From positions 1 to 64,000 of the forward strand of contig JANWYJ010000070.1 of NCBI GenBank assembly GCA_025055115.1: a stretch of 64,000 bases of DNA, read 5' to 3'. The stretch is from Gemmata sp. (GTDB lineage: Bacteria > Planctomycetota > Planctomycetia > Gemmatales > Gemmataceae). The notes below the pieces were generated by a model that saw nothing but the letters and a program-made list of their open reading frames with translations, had not been told where the DNA came from and made no database searches. Shown one piece after another: positions 50,713 to 59,448 of the stretch. Positions within the stretch are counted from its first letter, which is position 1. Each line of letters opens with the position of its first letter. Both the position numbers and the translations under genes were made by a program.

Positions 50713-50805
50713 GTGGTATTGTCCTTTCGCTGGTTATCCGTTGGTAGGGCGGGCGTCCGTCCGTTCCAGGCCGTGATCACGGGAGGCGTGCGGCACCGCG
50801 ACTCG

Positions 50806-51087
50806 TCAACGGGTTATCCATTCAGCAACATTGCAGCTTGTCATCACCAATTCGTGGATAGCGAAAGCCACCCGGTTGAGTTCGTGTTCGATCACACGTT
50901 GTTGGTAGGCAGACTCGACCGCCATTGGTTGATCGATGGCACGAATCGGCTCCACGGGAAGGGGTTTCGGATGGTATGGCACCGAATCTGAATCGGTTAA
51001 TGCGGCCTCTTCGCAAGAACTCGACGGTGTGGTGTGGTGGTGGCCTGGAGCGGCGCGATCGAGCGGCGTTTCGTCTTCAAACGCCAT
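50806..51087 (-). CDS. Small ORF overlapping the sigma factor gene
   Basis: A predicted 93-aa protein starting at ATG 51085-51087, inside the last codons of the sigma factor gene in another frame, with an 11-bp overlap. The N-terminus is acidic and polar. The C-terminal third (QQRVIEHELNRVAFAIHELV) could form an amphipathic helix. No zinc motif of an anti-sigma factor is visible. The overlap suggests coupled translation, but the frame lacks homology I can recognise, so it may be spurious. Confidence 0.4.
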   Translation of the reverse strand: MAFEDETPLDRAAPGHHHTTPSSSCEEAALTDSDSVPYHPKPLPVEPIRAIDQPMAVESAYQQRVIEHELNRVAFAIHELVMTSCNVAEWITR

Positions 51088-51718
51088 CGGGTTGGTCACC
51101 GCTGTCGGGCACCAGCACCATGCGCAACCGGCGCAAGGCGCGCAGATAGCGCATCGACGCGGCCGCCTCTGTCAGTTGCAGGGCATGGGCCACCTCTTGG
51201 TTGGAAAGCGCTTCGTGGTGCCGCATGAGGATGATTTCCCGGTCGTCGTCCGACAGTTGATCGATGGCGGCATTCAAGCGGCGTTGTAATTCTAAACGGA
51301 TGGCTTCCGAAGTCGGCGTCCGTTCGGTGTCGATGAGTTGCGCAATCAGCGAGACGCTCGATTCATCCGCCCAGGCCGGCCGGGCCATCGGCTGTTCGCG
51401 ATCGACGCTGCGGCGCTGGGCCAGGCGATGCCGGCGGTGCGTGTCGATAATGCGATCTTGGGCCAGATGCCGCAACCACAGATGGAAGGGCATATCCGGC
51501 TTTTTCAAATACTCGGTCAGCCGTTGATTGGCTTCCACGAGAACATCTTGAACAATGTCGGAAGCATCGACACGCCGAGCGACGGCCGGGTCCAAGCGCA
51601 AGTTGATGACTTGCCGCAACGGTTCCCGGAATTCGCCCAGCAGCTTATCGACAGCGCCGGGTTCCCCTTTGCGGGCTTCGTCGAGCAATCGGTCGGTTTC
51701 TTCGCGGTTGGGCCACAT
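51077..51718 (-). CDS. ECF-type RNA polymerase sigma factor
   Basis: A 213-aa sigma-70-family factor with regions 2 and 4. Region 2 contains VDASDIVQDVLVEANQRL and FHLWLRHLAQDRIIDTHRRH. Region 4 contains LSDDDREIILMRHHEALSNQ, then EVAHALQLTEAAASMRYLRA, a helix-turn-helix. This arrangement is typical of planctomycete ECF sigmas. A membrane anti-sigma factor is not adjacent; the next frame is the small overlapping ORF. The ATG lacks a strong ribosome binding site. Confidence 0.92.
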   Translation of the reverse strand: MWPNREETDRLLDEARKGEPGAVDKLLGEFREPLRQVINLRLDPAVARRVDASDIVQDVLVEANQRLTEYLKKPDMPFHLWLRHLAQDRIIDTHRRHRLAQRRSVDREQPMARPAWADESSVSLIAQLIDTERTPTSEAIRLELQRRLNAAIDQLSDDDREIILMRHHEALSNQEVAHALQLTEAAASMRYLRALRRLRMVLVPDSGDQPDGV

Positions 51719-51855
51719 ACTTGTATTTTAGTGCCTTCTCACCCCGATTTCGCCCCCCAGCAGCCCGTGACGCCGGCAGGGCCGGGCATCCACCCGCCGC
51801 CACCGGGCCGCGGCATCATCTTCGGCTTGTTGTTGCCGTCTGTCCATTCTAAACC

Positions 51856-52458
51856 ATGCTTATGACAACTTCCCTCTGGACTCCACCCCCAGCAACCGCC
51901 GCCCTCATCTTCGATTGCGACGGAACCCTCGCCGACACCATGCCGGCTCATTATAAGGCCTGGACGAGCATGCTCCGCCGCTTTCGTATTCCTTTTCCCG
52001 AAGCGCGCTTCTATGCGCTGGGCGGCATGCCCACCGCCCGCATCATTCGCCTGCTCGCCGACGAAGCCGGTGTACTCGTTACCGATATCGACGCAATGGT
52101 CCACGAAAAAGAAGCTCTCTTCCTCGAACATCTCAACGACATTCGGCCCATTGAACCCGTCGTGGCGATCGCCGCACGCTGTCGCGGTCGCTGGCCTCTG
52201 GCGGTGGCCAGTGGTGGATATCGCCACACTATCACGCGCACGTTGGACCATCTGCAAATTCGCAGTTGGTTCGACACCATCGTGACCGCGGAAGATACCC
52301 CCCGGCACAAGCCCGAACCCGACGTTTTTCTCGAAGCCGCCGCCCGGCTGAAGGTCGCCCCGAGCCGGTGTGTGGTTTTTGAAGATACCGACATCGGACT
52401 GGAAGCCGCCCGGCGAGCCGGTATGCTCGGCGTTGACATCCGCCCGTGGCGGCAGTGA
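51856..52458 (+). CDS. HAD-superfamily hydrolase, beta-phosphoglucomutase-like
   Basis: A 200-aa haloacid dehalogenase-fold enzyme. The nucleophile is in FDCDGTLADTMPAHYKAW, motif II in LAVASGGYRHTI, motif III lysine in RHKPEPDVFLEAA and motif IV in VFEDTDIGLEAARRAG. The YqaB and PgmB branches share these motifs, so it probably dephosphorylates or isomerises a sugar phosphate. Two start codons six bases apart (51856, 51862) are possible. It is divergent from the sigma factor gene. Confidence 0.92.
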   Translation: MLMTTSLWTPPPATAALIFDCDGTLADTMPAHYKAWTSMLRRFRIPFPEARFYALGGMPTARIIRLLADEAGVLVTDIDAMVHEKEALFLEHLNDIRPIEPVVAIAARCRGRWPLAVASGGYRHTITRTLDHLQIRSWFDTIVTAEDTPRHKPEPDVFLEAAARLKVAPSRCVVFEDTDIGLEAARRAGMLGVDIRPWRQ

Positions 52459-52539
52459 ATTCAGGCCACAGTGAAAATTTCAGCGTCCAGCCAACAGACC
52501 GGTTCCACTCCGTTCGCGACCCCTTGCCGTTCCTCTGCG

Positions 52540-52643
52540 GTGGAACACTCCGTCAACCTCTTCCACCCCGCTGCCGCAATATCAAAAGTTTAGGTATAGA
52601 TGAGAATGAACTAGTGGAAATCTCCGTCAGCCTCTTCCGCCCC
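52540..52643. repeat. Paired 30-bp direct repeats, period 74
   Basis: Copies lie at 52540-52569 and 52614-52643 with four mismatches, sharing GTGGAA, CTCCGTCA and CCTCTTCC. The 44-bp spacer is AT-rich. They lie between the HAD hydrolase stop and the next gene's start, 82 bp after the stop. Confidence 0.85.
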
Positions 52644-52696
52644 CCCACGGCCCGCGGTACACTCGCGTTATCTCGTCCTGGTGCGGAGGGTGTCCG

Positions 52697-53908
52697 ATGC
52701 GGCGGACAAGCAACATCCTTCTGATCCTGCTCCTTCTGGTGCCACTCGCAGCCGCCCCAGACACAGCCACCGCCCAAGGCGAAAGCAAAAAGCCCGATGG
52801 TTTCTCCGGACGCACCCGCGAGGGCAAGGCCCGGTTACTGAAGGAATTCGGTGGTTCCGAAGAAGGCGAAGAAGCTGTCATGCTGGGGCTAGCGTGGCTA
52901 ACCCAGCAGCAAAAGCCTGAGGGATATTGGGAATACGATTCGGAGCACTATACCTCGGACCATGCCGCGGCCACGGGAATGGCCGTGTTGGCGTTTCTCG
53001 GAGCCGGCCAATCGCATAAAGACGGCCGCTTCAAGCAGACCGTCCAAGCTGGACTCGATTGGTTGGTCAAGAACGTCAACATGGAGCAAGGCCCTCAGCA
53101 CGGCAAGATCAACACTATCCGCTACATGTACTGCCAAGGGATCGCGACTTTGGCCTTGTGCGAAGCCTATGGGATGACCGGGGACCCCGCCCTGAAAAAA
53201 CCAGCCCAAGCCGCGATCGACTACATCCAACGAGCGCAAGGCCGCAATGGCAGTTGGGGCTACTACGCCGGCCAGGAGAGCGATACCTCCATCGTCGGTT
53301 GGCAGATTCAAGCCCTGCACGCGGCGATGTTGACCCAAGACCTGGTTGTGGACCGCCGGGTGATCGACCGCGCTTTAGCGTTTCTCGACTCGGTCAGTGC
53401 GGACCGCTACAAAGCCACCTACGGTTACCGCTGGCCACCCGGACAACACGCCACCTCCTGCACCGCGATCGGGTTACTGTGCCGGTACTATGTGGACGGC
53501 TGGCGACGGGAGCACCGCGGCTTCGACGAAGGTTCCCAAGGGTTAATGAAACGCGCGCCCACGCCCAACGATCGGAAAAACATCGACCTTTATTACCTGT
53601 ATTACGCCACTCAGGTGGTTCGTTTCTATGGCGGCGAAGAGTGGAAAATTTGGAATGAAGGCCCCTTGGGTCCCGACGGCAAACGGCGCGGCGGCCTGCC
53701 GGAATTGCTGCTGAGCGTGCAAGACCGCACTCCCCCCCATCGGGGCAGTTGGCCCGCGGAGATTGATTGGATGAACGGACAAGGGTTCGGTCGGAACTGC
53801 GGTCGGCTGGGCACCACGTGCATGTGTCTATTGACACTGGAGGTGTACTACCGTTACCTCCCCGAAGTCCCCCGGTTACCCAAGCCAGAAAAACCCGTGG
53901 AACCCTAG
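52697..53908 (+). CDS. Secreted terpenoid-cyclase/alpha-toroid repeat protein
   Basis: A 403-aa exported protein with a signal peptide (ILLILLLLVPLAAAP, cleavage near ATAQG). The mature part shows prenyltransferase/squalene-oxidase-type alpha-toroid repeats, e.g. AVMLGLAWLTQQQKPEGYWE, AGLDWLVKNVN, AIDYIQRAQGRNGSWGYY and GRLGTTCMCLLTLEVYYRYL. The DxDD motif of squalene-hopene cyclases is absent and the protein is secreted, so a binding or inhibitor-like role is more likely than cyclase activity. Many planctomycetes encode such proteins. The start follows GGAGG. Confidence 0.88.
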   Translation: MRRTSNILLILLLLVPLAAAPDTATAQGESKKPDGFSGRTREGKARLLKEFGGSEEGEEAVMLGLAWLTQQQKPEGYWEYDSEHYTSDHAAATGMAVLAFLGAGQSHKDGRFKQTVQAGLDWLVKNVNMEQGPQHGKINTIRYMYCQGIATLALCEAYGMTGDPALKKPAQAAIDYIQRAQGRNGSWGYYAGQESDTSIVGWQIQALHAAMLTQDLVVDRRVIDRALAFLDSVSADRYKATYGYRWPPGQHATSCTAIGLLCRYYVDGWRREHRGFDEGSQGLMKRAPTPNDRKNIDLYYLYYATQVVRFYGGEEWKIWNEGPLGPDGKRRGGLPELLLSVQDRTPPHRGSWPAEIDWMNGQGFGRNCGRLGTTCMCLLTLEVYYRYLPEVPRLPKPEKPVEP

Positions 53909-54028
53909 ACGTGACCGCTCGGCTGGCAGCCTGTTAGGGGGGGCAAGAAACCCAAACCGCAGTCTGGAAACCTTGATCGGGGCGGATTTCTCCGCGAAAT
54001 CTCGCCCCCCAACGAAGACCTCTCTTCA

Positions 54029-54133
54029 GACCATCCTCATCCCGTCGGCGATTGTGGCGGCCAGCCTCCTCACGCACAGAGTATCTCACGTTCATGTGGC
54101 CCCGGACCATCCTCATCCCCTCGGCGATTGTGG
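54029..54133. repeat. Paired 29-bp direct repeats, period 76
   Basis: Copies lie at 54029-54057 and 54105-54133 with one mismatch, sharing GACCATCCTCATCCC and TCGGCGATTGTGG. The spacer is 47 bp. They occupy the middle of the 456-bp gap after the alpha-toroid gene. Later in the gap CTTCGCAGCA is repeated near 54223 and 54246. Confidence 0.9.
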
Positions 54134-54364
54134 GTCGGGCCGAGCCGACTTCTGAGGCTCATCCAGCCTCAAAGTCAATCTGCGCAAGCCTTTACGCCCT
54201 AGTGGCATTCTTCGACCCACGCGCTTCTTCGCAGCACGTCACGCCTCTTCGCAGCAAGTCACGCACCGGCAGGGGCGAGAAACCCATCGGTTCGATGAGT
54301 TTCTGTTGACCCGCCTTCGCGTCTCATGCGATAACGCTCCCCCGAGTGATGGAGGGGTGAAGCG

Positions 54365-56068
54365 ATGGTCACGTACGAATTCCATCGTCCACTGGCGTGG
54401 TGCCGGTTTCTTTTTCGCGATGTGCTGTTTTCGGGTCCTCCAGCCACGGATACACGCCCCTGTCGTTACTCCCTGCTGCTGCTGCTGGTTCTGCCGGGTG
54501 TGCTACTGTATCCGACGCGGTCGTTTCATCTGTTAGAACCCGACGAAGGACGTTACGCCCAAATTCCCAAGGAGATGCTGGACAGCGGTTCGTGGATTGT
54601 GCCGACATTGCAAGGGGAACCATACCTCGACAAGCCGCCCCTGCTGTACTGGCTCGTAGCGATCAGTTACTGGTTGGGAGGAGTTTCGCCGGACGTGGCG
54701 CGGTTGGTTCCCGCGGTGTGCGTTCATCTGACGATTTTGGCCGTGTATGGGATTGGTCGCCGAAGCCTGGGCGAACGGGCCGCGCTGTGGGCGGCATTGC
54801 TACTGACCGTGGCCCCGGGGTTCATGTGTGTCGCGCGGCTGCTATTGCTCGATGGCCTGCTGACGCTGTGTGTGACGGTATCGGTCCTGTGCGGTTTTGA
54901 AGCGGTACGCACCGGCACCTTCCAACCCCGGTGGTGGCTGGCGGCGGCTCTGGCTTCGGGTTTAGGATTTCTCACCAAAGGTCCCATTTCCGAAGTGCTG
55001 CTGTTTGTGCCTCTATGGATGTTCGCGTATCTAGCCGGTTCCAGTGCCGTGCGTACAACGCTGACCCCAAATGGGACAAATCCTTCGCCACCAACAGCCA
55101 CAGATTCCGGGATAGAACATCCTCCCACCAACTCGACGCCAAATAGGTCAAATCCTGTGCCCGTCAATCCCCCGCTGGTGTGGTACATGATCTTCTTGGC
55201 GGTCGTTTTGGCCGTGAATGTGCCGTGGTATGTCGCCATCTATCTTCATCAACCGCACTTTTTGAAGTACTTCTTTTGGGAACACAACGTCTTGCGGTTC
55301 TTGCAGCCATTCGATCACCTGCAACCGGTCTGGTACTACGCGCCGATCCTGGTGGGCGGACTATTCCCCGGCACGATCTTTCTGGCGGTGTATGTGTGGC
55401 AACTGCTCCGGGGAGAACTTTCCGGGCGACCGTCGCTGGCCGGAGGATTCTGGTTGCTAGCCGGGGGGTGGTGTGTCGTCTTCTTCAGTTGTTCGGGCAG
55501 CAAACTGCCCACGTACATCCTGCCGGCGTACCCGTTTTTGTGTTTGGCCATTGGCGAATTTATGGCCCGCACGCGGTGGAACACGGCATTTGGCCCGCGC
55601 GGGCTGATCGGTGCGATGGCCGCGATCGTCGGTTTCGCTCACTTCGTGGCCATTCCGTGGTACGCTCAGGAACGGTCGCCCGTGGGAAAACCGGAATTGC
55701 TCGAACGCTATGTGACGGACCCCAATGTGCCGGTGGTGTGCTTTCCCCGCAATTGCGATTCGGTGGCGTTCTACTTCAACCGGTCCGATTTGAAAAGTGT
55801 TCGGACGAAGAACATCAATCAGTTGATGGTCGATTGCCACCATCGCCCCCAAACTGTGATTCTCTTCACCCATCGCGATTCCCTGGCCGGCTTCCGCAAT
55901 ACTCTGCCACCGAGTTTGAAAATCGTCGCGACGGCAACCTTGAAACGCAAAGGCCGCGGCGGCCTTCTGGAGAAGCTCACCGGTTCGACACCCTGGGGAT
56001 TGTGCGACATCGCGGTGGTGGTGCCACTGTATCAGGTGCCTCCCCCACCGACCGATGGCGCCGAATGA
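54365..56068 (+). CDS. GT39/ArnT-like membrane glycosyltransferase
   Basis: A 567-aa multi-pass protein of the GT-C fold. The catalytic acidic motif is FHLLEPDEGRYAQIPKEML and the second family motif YLDKPPLLYWLVAISYWLGG. About ten to twelve membrane helices follow, with a soluble C-terminal region. The family uses polyprenyl-phosphate sugars to modify proteins or lipids such as lipid A. A Ser/Thr/Pro-rich insertion with two NGTNPSPPT-like segments lies around residues 235-265. The ATG has GAGGGGTGAAGCG upstream. The gene precedes a minus-strand glycan cluster. Confidence 0.9.
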   Translation: MVTYEFHRPLAWCRFLFRDVLFSGPPATDTRPCRYSLLLLLVLPGVLLYPTRSFHLLEPDEGRYAQIPKEMLDSGSWIVPTLQGEPYLDKPPLLYWLVAISYWLGGVSPDVARLVPAVCVHLTILAVYGIGRRSLGERAALWAALLLTVAPGFMCVARLLLLDGLLTLCVTVSVLCGFEAVRTGTFQPRWWLAAALASGLGFLTKGPISEVLLFVPLWMFAYLAGSSAVRTTLTPNGTNPSPPTATDSGIEHPPTNSTPNRSNPVPVNPPLVWYMIFLAVVLAVNVPWYVAIYLHQPHFLKYFFWEHNVLRFLQPFDHLQPVWYYAPILVGGLFPGTIFLAVYVWQLLRGELSGRPSLAGGFWLLAGGWCVVFFSCSGSKLPTYILPAYPFLCLAIGEFMARTRWNTAFGPRGLIGAMAAIVGFAHFVAIPWYAQERSPVGKPELLERYVTDPNVPVVCFPRNCDSVAFYFNRSDLKSVRTKNINQLMVDCHHRPQTVILFTHRDSLAGFRNTLPPSLKIVATATLKRKGRGGLLEKLTGSTPWGLCDIAVVVPLYQVPPPPTDGAE

Positions 56069-56140
56069 CCCGCCTGCAAGCGGCCCCCCCGGAAAGGCCA
56101 GCGGCCCCCTTCACGGTCAACGTTTGTCTCACAATACTCA

Positions 56141-56253
56141 GGGATGGAAAAGCCATCCGCAATTTGTGCTTGTTCACAAGGACAATCTTTCTTCAGAGCC
56201 AGCTGAAGAAATGGGGATGGAAGAGGCATCCGCAATTTGTGCTTGTTCACAAG
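56141..56253. repeat. Paired 40-bp direct repeats, period 73
   Basis: Copies lie at 56141-56180 and 56214-56253 with two mismatches, sharing CATCCGCAATTTGTGCTTG. The first can fold as GGATGG/CCATCC. They lie in the convergent gap between the GT39 gene and the dehydrogenase-like gene, whose stop is at 56274. Confidence 0.95.
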
Positions 56254-56273
56254 AGGTTGACGGGAGTGAGTCC

Positions 56274-57545
56274 TCAGGCGGCGGCTCGCCCCGCGGCGAC
56301 GTAAACAATCGCCGGATGATGGGCGAATCCCGCGGCGAGGAAATGTGTGGGATCAATCAACCGCGGTTGGTTCATCACCTGCTGCAGCTGTGCTGGCGTC
56401 AGCTCTTGATACTGGGGCCACGGTGTCGCAACAACGCCCAAGTCGGCTCCGCGGAGGGCATCCACGGCACTGGCCGCCAGCTCCACGCCTTCCAGTTCCG
56501 GCGTCGGCTGGTGTATCGCCGGATCATGGGCGCGAACTTTCACGCCTCGGCTGAGTAGCCACCGGCACAATTCGACCGAGCTGGAACGGCGGAGCGTATC
56601 GGTGCCTGGCTTGTACGTCAGCCCCAGCACAGCCACAGTGGAACCGGATGACACACCGGCGAGCTGTTCGCGCAGCCAGCGCTTCTGGCATTCGTTACTG
56701 TCCCAAACCCCGCGGAACAGAGGCGCAGGCCGATGATAACGTTCGGCCAACTCCAATAGAAAACCGATGTCGCGGGCCAGCGTCCCTCCAGCAAAGGCAG
56801 CCCCGGGTGACAGATACGCCCGTGGCCCGATCCGCTGCTCGCTTTTCAGGCCCCTTTCGACTTCTTTAGCATCGGCACCAACGACTTCACACAGCCGAGC
56901 CAATTCATTGATGAACGCCACCGAAGTGGCCAAGAACGCATTGACCGCATGCTTGGTCATTTCGGCAGAAGCCACCGACATCCACACCCGCTCTCCGCCA
57001 AAGGGGGCGAGCAGTTGTGTGAGTTGAGCACGATCAGGCGGATCACAGCCAATGACTATCCGATCGGGTGCGCGGAAACAATTCAGGGCTTGCCCCAAGC
57101 GAAGATTTTCCGGCGAACAGGCCACGCGTACGCCCCGGTTTCGCCAGGCGGTGGCAAGCTGAAGTCCAAATCCCACCGGCACTTGCGACGAAATGAGCAC
57201 CAATTGCCCCGGTTGCAGATACGCGGCGATGTCGTCAAGTCGGTCGCGGACCCACGCCACGTCGGCCCGGTCGTTCTCATCCACGGGGGTGTCGAAGCAC
57301 ACCCAGATCACCTCGGCGGAAGGAATCGCCTCCGCGGCGTGGCTGGTGAACCGCAGCCGCCCAGCGCTCTGCTGCTGTGCGATCAAGGCCGCCAAGCCCG
57401 GTTCATCAACAGGTGGCTTGTTCGCCACCAGATTGGCCACCGTCTGCGGCTGCGGGTCCAACCCGATGACTTCATGCCCCCCTTCGGCCAGGCAAGCTGC
57501 CGTCACGCTGCCCAAGTGCCACAGTCCGTAAACGGTCACACGCAT
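56274..57545 (-). CDS. Nucleotide-sugar dehydrogenase-family protein lacking the catalytic Cys
   Basis: A 423-aa protein of the UDP-glucose/GDP-mannose dehydrogenase family with all three domains. The NAD-binding start reads VYGLWHLGSVTAACLAEGG. The central domain keeps Lys198 and Asn202 in MTKHAVNAFLATSVAFINEL. The segment that normally reads GGSCFPKD is GGTLARD here (253-259), so the nucleophilic cysteine is absent and the loop is one residue shorter. UDP-binding residues such as VLGLTYKPGTDTLR remain. It may not complete the four-electron oxidation. The chosen ATG follows GAGGG. It is 62 bp after the epimerase gene. Confidence 0.85.
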   Translation of the reverse strand: MRVTVYGLWHLGSVTAACLAEGGHEVIGLDPQPQTVANLVANKPPVDEPGLAALIAQQQSAGRLRFTSHAAEAIPSAEVIWVCFDTPVDENDRADVAWVRDRLDDIAAYLQPGQLVLISSQVPVGFGLQLATAWRNRGVRVACSPENLRLGQALNCFRAPDRIVIGCDPPDRAQLTQLLAPFGGERVWMSVASAEMTKHAVNAFLATSVAFINELARLCEVVGADAKEVERGLKSEQRIGPRAYLSPGAAFAGGTLARDIGFLLELAERYHRPAPLFRGVWDSNECQKRWLREQLAGVSSGSTVAVLGLTYKPGTDTLRRSSSVELCRWLLSRGVKVRAHDPAIHQPTPELEGVELAASAVDALRGADLGVVATPWPQYQELTPAQLQQVMNQPRLIDPTHFLAAGFAHHPAIVYVAAGRAAA

Positions 57546-57607
57546 CGGTTCAGCCCTCGGAGTGTGAGGTGACAACGGAACTGTCATGGTCGAGGCCTGG
57601 GAAAACC

Positions 57608-58570
57608 TCAGGCGGCTTTTCGGGCTTCCAGAACCCACGGATTGGCTCGAAGATAGTCGAGCGTGCGAATCACCGCTTCCCGGATGCTGACTTTCTGCCG
57701 CCAACCGTAGGATTTGAGCTTGGTGGTATCGAGAAAGATGAACGGGCTGTCCCCAACCCAACCACGAATGCCTCCGGTGTAGGTTCGTTGGGGTTGCAGG
57801 CCTAACCGTTGCGTGATCCAATCGAGCGAATCGTTCACCTCGCAGTATTCATCCGCACCGAGGTTGACGATGTTAATGGGTTCGGTGGCTTTTTCGATCA
57901 CTGTGAAAATGGCATCGATGCAGTCGTGCACATACAGGTAGCTTTTCCGCTGCCGACCGTTGCCCAACACCTCGATGGTGTGCGGGTTGGCTCGCAGTTT
58001 GGCGTAAAAATCGAAAACGTGGCCGTGGGTGTAGCGCTCGCCCAAAATCGATACAAAGCGGAAAATGTAAACCTGAAAGCCGAAACCGTGGGCATAGGCC
58101 GTGAGAAGTCCTTCGCCCGCGACCTTGCTAGCCGCGTACAGACTCGTTTGAATCGGGAAGGGAGCGGTTTCTGGAGTGGGGAAGATGTCCGGTTCGCCGT
58201 ACACCGATCCGGTGGAGGAAAAGCCGATGCGGCGGATACCGTGGGTCCGCATCGCTTCGAGAACATGAAACGTGGCGATGGTATTTTGTTGTAAGTCGCG
58301 CTGCGGATGATGCGTCCCGAAACGGACATCAGCGTTGGCCGCCAGGTGAAAAACGAACTCACTCCCGGCGATGGCTTTCGTCAACGCCGGCAGGTCTAGC
58401 AAGTCGCCCTCGATGAGGCGGAAGCGCGGATTCTGCAACGCCGTTTCGAGGAACCGCCGTTGACCCGTACTGAAGTTGTCGTAGGCGGTCACCTCATGGC
58501 CGCAGGCCAACAGCCGATCCACGAGGTTACTGCCAATAAACCCCGCCCCACCAGTAACAAAGTAACGCAT
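57608..58570 (-). CDS. NAD-dependent nucleotide-sugar epimerase
   Basis: A 320-aa extended short-chain dehydrogenase. The NAD site is VTGGAGFIGSNLVDRLL, with the Ser/Tyr/Lys triad in FSSTGSVYGE and LYAASKVAGE. RKSYLYVHDCIDAIFTV is typical of UDP-glucose or UDP-glucuronate 4-epimerases. The substrate is a UDP-sugar by analogy only. The ATG has GGAAGGAACTCC upstream. It belongs to the minus-strand glycan operon with the GT2 and dehydrogenase-like genes. Confidence 0.92.
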   Translation of the reverse strand: MRYFVTGGAGFIGSNLVDRLLACGHEVTAYDNFSTGQRRFLETALQNPRFRLIEGDLLDLPALTKAIAGSEFVFHLAANADVRFGTHHPQRDLQQNTIATFHVLEAMRTHGIRRIGFSSTGSVYGEPDIFPTPETAPFPIQTSLYAASKVAGEGLLTAYAHGFGFQVYIFRFVSILGERYTHGHVFDFYAKLRANPHTIEVLGNGRQRKSYLYVHDCIDAIFTVIEKATEPINIVNLGADEYCEVNDSLDWITQRLGLQPQRTYTGGIRGWVGDSPFIFLDTTKLKSYGWRQKVSIREAVIRTLDYLRANPWVLEARKAA

Positions 58571-58660
58571 GGAGTTCCTTCCTGCGATGTTGGTAGTGAC
58601 ATCCCTGAGCCAATGGGGGTGCTAGCGCGCAGTGCCACTGACCTCACTGTGAACAAGGTT

Positions 58661-59407
58661 TCATGCTGCGGAGGTATGCCGAGCGAAACGGATGCGCACC
58701 AGGTCTTTGAGGTTCTTCCAGTTCCCGCGAATCAGTTGCAGCCGTGTATCGCCATCGTCTTGCCAATGGACCCCGATTTCTTTGATCTTGTAGCCCGATC
58801 GAACGGCCAGCGCCAGGATTTCGACATCGAACATATAGCCATCGATCCGTTGCCGGGAAAAGAGATCGCGGGCCACGTGGCCGCGGAAGAACTTGAAGCC
58901 GCATTGGGTGTCGGCGATCCCCCACAGACCCACCAGCGGTCGCATCAGCAAAGCAAAGCCGGTCGAGCCGAGGCGGCGGTACCAAGGGCGCTGGGCGTTG
59001 ATCGCGGCCCCAGCGACTTTCCGTGAACCAATCACAATGTCGTACCCATGCTGGAACCACGGGAGGACTTTTTCAATTTCTTCGATGGTGACTTTGTAAT
59101 CGGCGTCGAGAAAGCCGCAGATGTCGCCCGTGGCCGCCAGCATTCCTTCCCGGACACCGCGTCCTTTGCCCCGGCGTTGCGGTTGACCCAACACAGAAAC
59201 GGGCATTTCGGACCGCAGGGCCGCGGCAGCTTCGCGGGTGCCATCGGTCCCGTCGGCGGCGACGATCAGCTCATATTTGTAGCCACGTGGTTCCAAGTAA
59301 GTCTGAATCGCCCGGAGCGTGCGCTGGATCGTGGCGACTTCATTAAACGCCGGGATGACTAAACTGAGTCTTGGAATCCCGTTCATGGCGGCATCCGTTC
59401 CTTCCAT
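58661..59407 (-). CDS. Family 2 glycosyltransferase (ALG5/dolichyl-phosphate type)
   Basis: A 248-aa GT-A fold enzyme. LSLVIPAFNEVATIQRTLRA begins the domain, AADGTDGT and the metal-binding FLDADYK follow, and GIADTQCGFKFFRG is diagnostic of the dolichyl- or polyprenyl-phosphate glucosyl/mannosyltransferase branch. No membrane helix is seen, so it probably works at the cytosolic face. Such an enzyme could supply polyprenyl-phosphate sugar for GT-C enzymes such as the GT39 protein nearby. The ATG at 59405-59407 has AGGGGGG upstream; ATG 59386 is also possible. Confidence 0.92.
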   Translation of the reverse strand: MEGTDAAMNGIPRLSLVIPAFNEVATIQRTLRAIQTYLEPRGYKYELIVAADGTDGTREAAAALRSEMPVSVLGQPQRRGKGRGVREGMLAATGDICGFLDADYKVTIEEIEKVLPWFQHGYDIVIGSRKVAGAAINAQRPWYRRLGSTGFALLMRPLVGLWGIADTQCGFKFFRGHVARDLFSRQRIDGYMFDVEILALAVRSGYKIKEIGVHWQDDGDTRLQLIRGNWKNLKDLVRIRFARHTSAA

Positions 59408-59448
59408 ATCGGCCCCCCTGATGTGATTCATTCGGCTTTTTCGCTGCA

